A stretch of DNA of 52,618 nucleotides from a bacterium (GTDB taxonomy: Bacteria > Patescibacteriota > Saccharimonadia > Saccharimonadales > Saccharimonadaceae), in the NCBI GenBank assembly GCA_030429975.1, contig JAUIGB010000004.1:1-52618 (forward strand), read 5' to 3'. The stretch's first letter is position 1. Each line of letters opens with the position of its first letter. This document shows, piece after piece, positions 33,508 through 40,789 of this stretch. The notes beneath the pieces are model-generated. The model had not been told where the DNA came from. It worked only from the letters and a program-made list of their open reading frames with translations, and did not search any database. The position numbers were made by a program, and so were the translations under genes.

Positions 33508-33972
33508 CTATTTTTGTATTGCATACACCGTACAAAAACGGTGTTGCTTTCGACCGGCTATATCATCCAGTTTTTTATACTCACTCGCGGGTTTTAGATG
33601 TTCATAACCCAGGCTACGATAAAAACCACTATTCATACGACCGTCGGTTAGAGCGAATAAGGTTTCGCCTGTTTCTACAACCTGGTTATAGACCCCCTCG
33701 GCCAAGGCGCGTCCAATTCCCTGTCTGCGAGCATCCTTGTTCACGCATAAGGTCATGAGGTATACTCTGTTCTCTCGGCCGGCATATCCGACACAGCCCA
33801 TCATCGCCATTGAACCCATATCCCGCGCCGCCAACCAACCGGCGCAATCTTCCGCCCCTTCAAAGCTCAGCTTGCTGTTGTGACTCACGAAATTTTCCAG
33901 CTCGTTCACGACGTCATCGTTTAAGTCGGTAGTCGCGGGAAGGAACTCTAATAGCGTCTGATGCTCGGGCAT
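33508..33972 (-). CDS. GNAT family N-acetyltransferase
   Basis: About 154 residues from ATG 33972 (MPEHQTLLEFL); an upstream in-frame start at 34044 would lie inside the preceding gene. GNAT fold: DMGSMAMMGCVGYAG (beta4), RVYLMTLCVNKDARRQGIGRALAEGV (acetyl-CoA binding Q/RxxGxG/A) and a final SGFYRSLGYE. Transfers acetyl from acetyl-CoA to an amine; substrate unknown. It follows the 205-residue gene 4 nt downstream, so co-transcribed. Confidence 0.9.
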   Translation of the reverse strand: MPEHQTLLEFLPATTDLNDDVVNELENFVSHNSKLSFEGAEDCAGWLAARDMGSMAMMGCVGYAGRENRVYLMTLCVNKDARRQGIGRALAEGVYNQVVETGETLFALTDGRMNSGFYRSLGYEHLKPASEYKKLDDIAGRKQHRFCTVYAIQK

Positions 33973-33976
33973 AACT

Positions 33977-34591
33977 CTATTCTTCCCTATGGAGCCTTTT
34001 GTGTTCCTCGATTTCTTCTGGCGATGGCATGTAGTAGTCGCCAATTGCAGTGACTGGAATAGTCAGATAGTTATCATGACGCACTAGTGAGTTTTCTTCG
34101 CCCAGGCTTGGGTTGCGATATGCCGAGCTGTGTAGGCGCACGCTGATGATGGCGCGGTGTCCTATCGGCGAAGTTAAATCTTCGAAATAGTGTTTTTCAA
34201 AAAATCCTAATTTGCCACCTACTCGGACATGGTCATGCTCCTTGAGCACCTTAATAACGCCCTGCATATCGTGGCTGACCGCCTGATCAATTGGCGTAAA
34301 CCATTGATTGACATCAATCTGGGCGGGGTTGTTGAGCGTGGTTGCGGTGTAGTGATACGACAGCTCGTTTACGGCTATTTGCGCGTTAGCTGCTTGCGCC
34401 TCCCGTGAACCAGGGTGTTTGTCTAGTATTACGTTCTGGAGAGCTATCGCGCACGCAATTGGATCAAGCTTTTGGGCAAAAATCTGATCCATGTCACCGT
34501 CTGATACATCAAATTTTTGAACATCTTTGAACTGTTCTTCCCAGTGCTGAAAGTCGCGTAGTTGCTTGTCCGTAAAATGCTCTTTTGACAT
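33977..34591 (-). CDS. hypothetical protein
   Basis: 204 residues from ATG 34591 (MSKEHF); a GTG just upstream is possible. Soluble and His-rich (HHxH-like clusters: EHDHVRVGGKLGFFEKHYFEDL, GHRAIISVRLHSSAY). The N-terminal half is helical, the second half beta-rich. No family recognised. It is the upstream partner of the GNAT gene in a two-gene unit. Confidence 0.72.
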   Translation of the reverse strand: MSKEHFTDKQLRDFQHWEEQFKDVQKFDVSDGDMDQIFAQKLDPIACAIALQNVILDKHPGSREAQAANAQIAVNELSYHYTATTLNNPAQIDVNQWFTPIDQAVSHDMQGVIKVLKEHDHVRVGGKLGFFEKHYFEDLTSPIGHRAIISVRLHSSAYRNPSLGEENSLVRHDNYLTIPVTAIGDYYMPSPEEIEEHKRLHREE

Positions 34592-34660
34592 CACATATTC
34601 CCGTCTATACCATTACTATAACATAATAATGGTATATGTAAATTATGATAAATCTTGGTG

Positions 34661-35032
34661 TTAGCTTTGAGAGCCTAGAGTGCTATTGACCATTTCGACC
34701 AATTTAGCTGGTATGACGTCGGCTTTTTCTAGATAACCACTTACGCCTAGCGCCAGGGCCTTGTTTATTTGGTCTACTTGGTTTTGGTTAGTGAATACTA
34801 AAACTTTCACGGAAGGATGCTTTCGTAAGTCGTATGCATTTAAGAAACCTAGACCGTCAAGCTTTGGCATCATCATGTCTAATAAAATGATATCGAACTG
34901 ATATTGATTCGCCTGACTCAGGCCTTCTTCGCCATTACTGGCGACGACGACATTGTGTCCAGCACCCTGTAGTGCTGTACTATACATTTCTTGTAGGTCG
35001 AGATCGTCGTCAACTAAGAGTATGTTTGCCAT
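34661..35032 (-). CDS. orphan response regulator, receiver domain only
   Basis: 123 residues, CheY-like: VDDD near residue 9, phosphoacceptor Asp52 (IILLDMMMPKLDG), VLVFTNQNQ and Lys in GYLEKADV. No adjacent kinase. It is less similar to the two paired regulators than they are to each other, but shares the late KADxxPA motif. It could be phosphorylated by either kinase of the window. Confidence 0.93.
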   Translation of the reverse strand: MANILLVDDDLDLQEMYSTALQGAGHNVVVASNGEEGLSQANQYQFDIILLDMMMPKLDGLGFLNAYDLRKHPSVKVLVFTNQNQVDQINKALALGVSGYLEKADVIPAKLVEMVNSTLGSQS

Positions 35033-35086
35033 GCTAATAATTATAACTATTTTCTATGAAATTACACATAGTTTTAAAAACAGAAA

Positions 35087-35141
35087 ACCCCGCGACCATC
35101 GGCCGCGAAGCTTCTGCTCGGGTTTCCGATGATCACGGGGT
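35087..35141 (-). terminator. cassette terminator overlapping the end of the gene
   Basis: Arms ACCCCGCGACCATCGG (35087-35102) and CCGATGATCACGGGGT (35126-35141) form a long imperfect stem; the minus strand continues GTTTTCTGT. The 5' arm includes the last codons and the stop of the gene at 35133. Near-identical 3' sequence occurs at 26905-26961. Confidence 0.8.
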
Positions 35142-35651
35142 AACGGATTCTTGCTGGTCGATGAGTTTCTGCAGGCGCGCTATTTCAGCGCGTAGCCGAT
35201 TGCAGTTTCTGGCGGCGTACTCGGCGGCATGCATGGGGGCGCAGGCCGCTTCCCACTGGCTCGTGGCCAGTTCTTCCCTGGCCTTCTTCAACTGCTCTTC
35301 AAGAGTCAGCTCGATGAAGACGGCGTCCCTCAACTGGTCGTCGATGTTACGATCTAGATCGATTATCTGAACGCAAGTGCCGTCCATGCTGCCATCGACC
35401 AGGTGGACCCTTCTTGACAGCTCCTGTTCGTTATCGAGGTAAAAAGGAAATACCTCTTCGAAGCCGTTGTCGTAGAGGTTGTGCTGGTGCACCACCAGGA
35501 TGTGCTTGCTACCCACCTCTTTGGCGTCTTGAATCCAGCCTTCTACTTCGTCACGTGACACCTTGGGTACTCGCCTTGCGCTGCCACCACGGACTTCGTC
35601 CGGGAAAGGACTTAGGTCCTGCGTGAACAGGTTCTTCAACCATCTCAGCAT
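35133..35651 (-). CDS. GC-rich cassette protein, unknown
   Basis: 172 residues, soluble. The N-terminal half is mixed (DEVEGWIQDAKEVGSKHILVVHQHNLYDNGFEEVFPFYL, then HLVDGSMDGTCVQIIDLD). The C-terminal half is helical and probably a coiled coil (LTLEEQLKKAREELAT, LRAEIARLQKLIDQQ). Not recognised. A TATAGT box lies about 75 nt upstream, and GAAGGA precedes the ATG. Single-gene cassette. Confidence 0.68.
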   Translation of the reverse strand: MLRWLKNLFTQDLSPFPDEVRGGSARRVPKVSRDEVEGWIQDAKEVGSKHILVVHQHNLYDNGFEEVFPFYLDNEQELSRRVHLVDGSMDGTCVQIIDLDRNIDDQLRDAVFIELTLEEQLKKAREELATSQWEAACAPMHAAEYAARNCNRLRAEIARLQKLIDQQESVTP

Positions 35652-35771
35652 TGTTAATCCTTCGTTCTCTGATGAGGCAGAGAAAAAACCTATGCCGATC
35701 CAACAGGGATGGCGATATCTTGACTATACCATAAAACATTGCAAAACGGTAGTACTTATGCTATAATATAT

Positions 35772-36227
35772 ATGAATATGAGGAGTCCCGAAATAGCGTT
35801 TGCGGATCAGAATATGATGCTGGTCGATGACAGGCATCTGCAAACACGTATCGTGACCGCCGATAGGGACAAGACAAAGGTTTCGCCAGATGAACTACAT
35901 CAGATTCTGACCGTTGGCAATTCGGCGATTCGTAGCCAGATAGAGTCAATATATCAACGTAATTACCGACCCGATGCCGAAATCTATAGACCTTCCATAT
36001 GGGTCGCGCAAATGATAGCGAAACGACATGATGATAGTGTGGCTTATAGCGAACTAGGTCTGGCCGAAAACACTGGCATACTCAGCACTCCACTTGGTCT
36101 GAATAATCCATATCGAGAATACTGGAATGCTATTCGCGAATCCGGTTTTGTTGCCGAGGCTCGTAGAAGTTATAGTGGCAAGAATGCAGGCGCGTGGCTG
36201 TTGGCTAGGGTTGACCCTACTCCGTAG
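35772..36227 (+). CDS. hypothetical protein
   Basis: About 151 residues from ATG 35772 (or 35778). Soluble; DKTKVSPDELHQILTVGNSAIRSQIESIYQRNYRP is helical, and the rest is mixed. Unrecognised. A TATAAT box at 35762-35767 ends 4 nt before the first ATG and 10 nt before the second, so the transcript is leaderless or nearly so. The stop abuts the stop of the convergent DUF348/3D gene. Confidence 0.7.
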   Translation: MNMRSPEIAFADQNMMLVDDRHLQTRIVTADRDKTKVSPDELHQILTVGNSAIRSQIESIYQRNYRPDAEIYRPSIWVAQMIAKRHDDSVAYSELGLAENTGILSTPLGLNNPYREYWNAIRESGFVAEARRSYSGKNAGAWLLARVDPTP

Positions 36228-37103
36228 TTAGCGTCCGTCTGGATATGACCAGTCCGTGGCAAGGTCAAATCCATGGGGATATCGCAGAGCGAATCCGCCG
36301 GTATCATATATCTTACCGGGTCCCATGCTAGTTTCGACTATCGAGCATCTCGGGTAAATACCGTAATTCGCGGCGACTAAAACATATCCGTCTTTGTCTA
36401 CCTTCGCGCCATCGACGGCGCGTATCGTATAACTGTTATTCGCCCCGCAGTGATTTATGACAATATTCATCGGTAGGTCATAATATGTTTCCCGATGGGC
36501 GACTCCGTCGCTATCTACATATATTTGCGCCCCTTTGGACTTGGTCAGTGCGTTGGGTTTTGGTTGAAAGACGACCTTGCTTGGTTTTACTGACTTTCGC
36601 TTGATTGTGAGTATTGTACTGGCGCCATCCTTTACAAAGTCCCCTGTGGTAAAGGTTGCCTTATCGAGGTTGCCTATTTTGTCCAGACCGGCGAGTTTCA
36701 CTATCTGTCTAGGGGTAGCCTCTGCGGTTACTACCTTTTGCCGCACCTGTCCGTCGATGACTAATACTGGTCGCGATCTGTATATGATAATAGCCGGGTC
36801 GGTGTCTAGTAATTCGCTGTTTATAGACGGTTCTACTACATCCTGCGGGGCTATTGGTATCTGGGCGTCATCTAGCGCTTGACGTACTGTTTTGGCGTGC
36901 GTTAACACTACCCTTTCTTCTCCGCGATCAAAAAATGTCACCAATCTACCTATTTGTGATGATTGAATACTATCGGCTACTATGTACGCAACAGAGATCA
37001 CGCCAACCATGACAAAAAATACGGACACGGCTATTAATAATCTTCGATGTGTTTTTCGTAATTCGCGAAGTTTTTTTAGTCGCTTGCGCCTAGACCGTTT
37101 CAT
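36228..37103 (-). CDS. DUF348 / 3D-domain cell-wall protein
   Basis: 291 residues: a basic cytoplasmic N-terminus, TM (about 21-44), a DUF348 ubiquitin-like domain (about 54-105: VRQALDDAQIPIAPQDVV) with a second related region (TPRQIVKLAGL) and a C-terminal 3D double-psi barrel (about 205-285) with IYDTGGFALRYPHGFDLATDW, holding Asp residues that give the fold its name. YabE/Rpf-like proteins of this type act as lytic transglycosylases on peptidoglycan. A role in wall remodelling is plausible. Confidence 0.85.
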   Translation of the reverse strand: MKRSRRKRLKKLRELRKTHRRLLIAVSVFFVMVGVISVAYIVADSIQSSQIGRLVTFFDRGEERVVLTHAKTVRQALDDAQIPIAPQDVVEPSINSELLDTDPAIIIYRSRPVLVIDGQVRQKVVTAEATPRQIVKLAGLDKIGNLDKATFTTGDFVKDGASTILTIKRKSVKPSKVVFQPKPNALTKSKGAQIYVDSDGVAHRETYYDLPMNIVINHCGANNSYTIRAVDGAKVDKDGYVLVAANYGIYPRCSIVETSMGPGKIYDTGGFALRYPHGFDLATDWSYPDGR

Positions 37104-37136
37104 AGGTTAATAATATCAGAAACGCTTATATTTACG

Positions 37137-37385
37137 TTAGCCTCTGGCTATACGCACTACTACTCCGCCTGCGATAGTGTACCTAAGGCGCCGATAGTTC
37201 ACGTCATTGATGTCAGGATATACCATGCTAGTTTCCGATGATGGTTCGGTTTGCCATCCATTGTCACGGGCACGGCTCAGGAACTCGTTTTCTTGTAGTC
37301 CAAAGTAACTATACATTTCGCCTAAAACTCTCTGCATGCTGCGTACGTCTGGACCTGACGTGTTTTGAGGTAGGTGGTTGCTCAT
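37137..37385 (-). CDS. hypothetical small protein
   Basis: 82 residues from ATG 37385 (MSNHLPQNTSG). A GAATAT box ends 6 nt upstream; the longer frame to 37430 would overlap the methyltransferase gene. Soluble, with VRSMQRVLGEMYSYFGL helical and RRLRYTIAGGVVVRIARG beta-rich. Not recognised. It lies between the methyltransferase and the 3D-domain gene on the same strand. Confidence 0.65.
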   Translation of the reverse strand: MSNHLPQNTSGPDVRSMQRVLGEMYSYFGLQENEFLSRARDNGWQTEPSSETSMVYPDINDVNYRRLRYTIAGGVVVRIARG

Positions 37386-37396
37386 ATTACTATATT

Positions 37397-38161
37397 CTAA
37401 CAGTTCTTTTTTATGGGCGCATATTGCCAAGAGTTACCGTTCATTTGATATTCCATAGAGAACGCGGACTTTGCCAGCCTAGTGGACGTCCTAGTCGCCA
37501 CTATATCCACGAAATTAGCACCGTGTCCAACGTCTTGACTCGAGCTGATTGACACTTCGGCGAAGCCGGCCCGAATCGTCAAATCCCTAACGGTTTCTAT
37601 GTCTAGTTGACTAGCGTCGCGTCCTGCTGGCTTTACACCCTTTCCTAGGGGGAAGTTTTCGACGGCGATCGTACCGCCCGGTAGTATTTTGTCGTACGCT
37701 TGTTCTAGCGTGCCCAATGGGTCTATTAGTAGCCAAAAAGTCTTGTTACTAATAACTAGATCGTAACCATTCAGCAAACCCTCTACGTTAGATAGTCTTT
37801 CTGCATTACCCACTACGTAGTTTTCTTTGCGTATCTTTTTTGTCATGGGATATTCGTCGGTATGATAATCGTATATTGATAATGCCTGGGCTGCGTGACC
37901 CATTTCTTGGGCCATGAGAACGAACGCGCCACGAGCTGCTCCAATATCTAATATCCGTAGATTCTCGCGTGAACCTATAAGTTCGGCCGCGGATACTGAT
38001 TTACTCTTTTCTGTTTTAAAGCGACACTCGCTAGTCTTTCCTTGATACTCGTATCGACGCCCATCATTTTGTGACTGCTTTTCATGTATATCAATCAGCT
38101 GGTTAATCCATACTGGTCGTCGTTCGTGTAGGGGTAGTATATCGCCGCACTCTGTCATCAT
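37397..38161 (-). CDS. class I SAM-dependent methyltransferase
   Basis: 254 residues. Rossmann-type methyltransferase with motif I ILDIGAARGAFVLMAQ, post-I acidic SIYDYH, motif II/III region GYDLVISNKTFWLLIDPLGTLEQAYDKILPGGTIAVEN and a late GFAEVSISSSQD. Such enzymes methylate small molecules, lipids, nucleic acids or proteins; no feature points to a substrate. Native composition. Confidence 0.85.
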   Translation of the reverse strand: MMTECGDILPLHERRPVWINQLIDIHEKQSQNDGRRYEYQGKTSECRFKTEKSKSVSAAELIGSRENLRILDIGAARGAFVLMAQEMGHAAQALSIYDYHTDEYPMTKKIRKENYVVGNAERLSNVEGLLNGYDLVISNKTFWLLIDPLGTLEQAYDKILPGGTIAVENFPLGKGVKPAGRDASQLDIETVRDLTIRAGFAEVSISSSQDVGHGANFVDIVATRTSTRLAKSAFSMEYQMNGNSWQYAPIKKNC

Positions 38162-38207
38162 GAGCTCTGAGTAATTAATACCATGTAATTAGATATTTAT
38201 CAAATAA

Positions 38208-38246
38208 GCATTTCGCTCCGGGTCATCGACGACCGGAGCGAAATGC
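38208..38246 (-). terminator. terminator of cassette gene
   Basis: GCATTTCGCTCCGG / CCGGAGCGAAATGC, a perfect 14-bp stem; the minus strand continues TTATTTG. The sequence between stop and stem (minus strand GCTCCGCGTCATC) recurs after the cassette at 43191-43619. Confidence 0.85.
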
Positions 38247-38271
38247 TGCGGAAACGATGACGCGGAGCGCG

Positions 38272-38547
38272 TCAGCTCTGTTGGTTGGAAACGGTGGTCG
38301 TCAGTCGGGCACGCCTTTGGTGCTCTGTTAACTTTTCCTGGTACTCGGGTGAGCTCTGGAGCTCGGTCAGGGTGATGTCGCCTTTGCGCGGTAGAAAGCC
38401 GAACATGCGAGCGATACGTTCCGTGACCCCATTCGCGTTCAGTACGGCATAACAGAGGACGGCAACTGGTATGACCAGAGCCATCAGGCCGAGCGTTCCC
38501 GCGAAACCTGCCGTTATGCCAATTCCTCCACCTACGAGAAATTCCAT
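38272..38547 (-). CDS. GC-rich cassette membrane protein, unknown
   Basis: 91 residues: an N-terminal Gly-rich membrane region (MEFLVGGGIGITAGFAGTLG and ALVIPVAVLCYAVLNANG, two helices) and a basic, polar C-terminal half (RKGDITLTELQSSPEYQEKL...). Unrecognised. GGAAGG precedes the ATG by about 7 nt, with an AT-rich promoter region upstream. Own terminator; single-gene cassette. Confidence 0.66.
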   Translation of the reverse strand: MEFLVGGGIGITAGFAGTLGLMALVIPVAVLCYAVLNANGVTERIARMFGFLPRKGDITLTELQSSPEYQEKLTEHQRRARLTTTVSNQQS

Positions 38548-38629
38548 GGTAGTTACCTTCCTAATGTGCTGAATCTAGACTATTGCCCAGACCCCGTCAT
38601 TTAATAACTATGACCTCCGGATGTCAACT

Positions 38630-40291
38630 TTAATGAGGTAGTTGTTGTGGACGCGAGAATTGATTCACTGACTGCGTTGGCACGTTCTGCTGGATTGGTT
38701 GCGCGGGTGCTCCGCTAGATGACGGCATAATGACTTTTTTGAAAGGCTGGCTTGCAACGGCTGATCGAACTTGACTGATTTGAGGAGGGCCCGACTGTAC
38801 CTGGGCTGCAGGTGGCGTAGGTGCGACTGGCACCCGTTGCTGTGTTGCCGCGGTCGCTTGTTGCACCGGATTGACCTGCGGCGTGGCGGTCGTTGGCCTT
38901 GCGACTTGTTGCGTGACATTTGGTGTCTTTGGTGCTTGGTTGTTTGGTGCGGTTGCAGCGACGGGATTTGGCGCGCTAGGAGCAGTCGTCTGTGGTGGCA
39001 ATTGCTGTGCCATAGGAGGAGGAACGCCAGGCTGGGTGGTAAGAGAGGTATTGTTTTGCGCAGTGGGTTGGGAAGGTTGGGTTGGCGTCAGCATAGTGTA
39101 GTTGCCGGATGAACTTTCAATGACCGATCCAGACATCACTCCTGGTAAGTATGTTAGATGCCTAGATGGCACATCAAATACCGCGTCTTCTATTGCAGCT
39201 CTTCTTTGATGACGTCTAAACAGCCACAATCCTATAATGCCCCCTATTACAGCCAGTCCCGCGCCCGCTATCGCTATGAATGCCGGGCTAAACGTAAACA
39301 TTGCTCCAGGCAGTTTTACCTCGACAACTTCGCCAAAGTTTTCCGTACTTAGGTCTAGGTCTTTACTAATCGTTCTTCCTTGATACGATACACTTATGCT
39401 ATGACCTCCGGTCAGCACGTTCGAGAACACAACTCTACCGTTTTCATCTGTTTTTTGTTTCTCGCCACCGTCTAGGGTTACTTCCGCGTTTGGAACTATC
39501 TTCCCGTTTTCATCACGAACCAATATAGCCAAAGGCACCACCGACAATTCGTCGCCGTTTACGACTTCACCATTATCGTCTACGACTATGTCCTTTGGCT
39601 GGTCTTCGTTTTTGCTGTCTTTAGAAGTATCTTTTTTATCATCAGATTTCGATCCTGGTTTTTTTGAACCACCAGAGCTCCCAGTGCCTCCACTTCCGGT
39701 ACCGCCCCCTCCACTACTGCCACCACCGTCGTCGGGTGTTGGTGACGGTGAAGTAGACGGGCTTGGCGATGGTGATGGCGATGGATCCGGATCGGGTGGA
39801 TCGGGCGTAGCCGCGGTAATTGGAATGGTCGCTAGTGTCTTGCTGAAGTTACAAACAACGTTCCCGTATCCCTGTACTACTGTAGTAGATTTTTTCAGCT
39901 TTATAACCACGTTACCACCTGCATTACCACTGGCAGTATGAGACCAGTTGGGATAATGACCCACATAAGTACTGTGGCCTGTGGTAGGACTAGGGTTGGT
40001 GTAGGCAAAGTTTTGGGAATAATTTGGTGATGATGTGTTCGTCGCGGTCATTTCAAATACCGATGAAGACACGTTGAAACGATAGCTTTTTGCTGGCTGC
40101 ACAGATATACCTGTAACCGTGAAATTTTGTCCCTCTTCTACGCTATTAGGAACTGTCGCCTTAAAGGTGACGGTTACGTTACAAAACTCCGTTTGGGTTA
40201 CAGCACCGGCAACAACTGTTGATGGCGCAGAAAACAAACTCGACAGAGCAAGTATTGGTAGGAATATGGCAATGATGATGTTTTTTTGCAT
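38630..40291 (-). CDS. large surface-anchored protein with Cna-B-like domain and Gln/Pro-rich tail
   Basis: 553 residues: signal peptide (1-29, cleavage near VVAGA), an N-terminal beta domain (30-160), a Pro/Ser then Gly/Ser/Asp/Lys low-complexity linker (163-235), a carboxypeptidase-regulatory or Cna-B-like beta domain (250-325: IVPNAEVTLDGGEKQKTDENG), TM (336-358), a basic stop-transfer (FRRHQRR) and an intracellular tail of about 190 residues rich in Pro, Gln, Thr and Ala. Probably a cell-surface stalk or adhesin. The tail is unusual for a surface protein and could contact cytoplasmic partners. Confidence 0.82.
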   Translation of the reverse strand: MQKNIIIAIFLPILALSSLFSAPSTVVAGAVTQTEFCNVTVTFKATVPNSVEEGQNFTVTGISVQPAKSYRFNVSSSVFEMTATNTSSPNYSQNFAYTNPSPTTGHSTYVGHYPNWSHTASGNAGGNVVIKLKKSTTVVQGYGNVVCNFSKTLATIPITAATPDPPDPDPSPSPSPSPSTSPSPTPDDGGGSSGGGGTGSGGTGSSGGSKKPGSKSDDKKDTSKDSKNEDQPKDIVVDDNGEVVNGDELSVVPLAILVRDENGKIVPNAEVTLDGGEKQKTDENGRVVFSNVLTGGHSISVSYQGRTISKDLDLSTENFGEVVEVKLPGAMFTFSPAFIAIAGAGLAVIGGIIGLWLFRRHQRRAAIEDAVFDVPSRHLTYLPGVMSGSVIESSSGNYTMLTPTQPSQPTAQNNTSLTTQPGVPPPMAQQLPPQTTAPSAPNPVAATAPNNQAPKTPNVTQQVARPTTATPQVNPVQQATAATQQRVPVAPTPPAAQVQSGPPQISQVRSAVASQPFKKVIMPSSSGAPAQPIQQNVPTQSVNQFSRPQQLPH

Positions 40292-40354
40292 GTTTTTATT
40301 TTTTTCAGTGCCTGCTAACAGTTTAGCATAAGAGTAATATACGTGTCTAATTTT

Positions 40355-40789
40355 TTATAATTCCGAATCAGACTCGGAATTTTGTTCTGATTTTGAGTGC
40401 TTTTCGTCGGTTTCTTCTAGAGAACGGACGACTGTAGGCAAGTCTTTCGGTAGTATGTCTGCCTTTATTACGTATCCGTCTGCCCCATGTTCCATGGCGT
40501 TGTCCGCAACATTACGTTGCGCTAGATTCGTGAGTATAATGATTTTCGTGTTCATGCACCCGTGCTTAGGATTAGTTCTTAGTTCGTTCAGTATCTCTAG
40601 GCCGGACGCGCCAGGCAACATAATATCTAAAAACATTACGTCTGGGCGGAAGTTTGGCAGCTTGGCATAGAGCTCATTGGCGCTATCGGCGACTTCTACT
40701 AAATAATGAGCGTCAGCCAACGCCAAGCGATACATATCGCGAATCATTACATCATCTTCAACTAGTAGTACGTTTCTTGAACCAGCCAC
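40355..40789 (-). CDS. response regulator, receiver domain only (pair 2)
   Basis: 144 residues: a receiver domain like pair 1 (EDD near 11, phosphoacceptor Asp55 in VMFLDIMLPG, IILTNLAQ, Lys in GYVIKADI) plus an acidic/polar tail of about 20 residues (EETDEKHSKSEQNSESDSEL). No output domain. The ATG lies inside the kinase gene with the same 32-nt overlap as pair 1. Close paralog of 28902-29282. Confidence 0.93.
   Translation of the reverse strand: MAGSRNVLLVEDDVMIRDMYRLALADAHYLVEVADSANELYAKLPNFRPDVMFLDIMLPGASGLEILNELRTNPKHGCMNTKIIILTNLAQRNVADNAMEHGADGYVIKADILPKDLPTVVRSLEETDEKHSKSEQNSESDSEL

Noticed and set aside
33404-33607. Frameshift at the 3' end of the alpha/beta hydrolase
   Set aside because: The main frame already contains the expected catalytic His (LLVGHVSVIF) and ends cleanly, so no shift is needed.
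38771-39112. Two long plus-strand frames opposite the surface-protein gene (to 39112 and 38871-39101)
   Set aside because: Shadows of the Pro/Gln/Thr-rich minus-strand tail: repetitive Gly/Cys/Trp output, no start signals.
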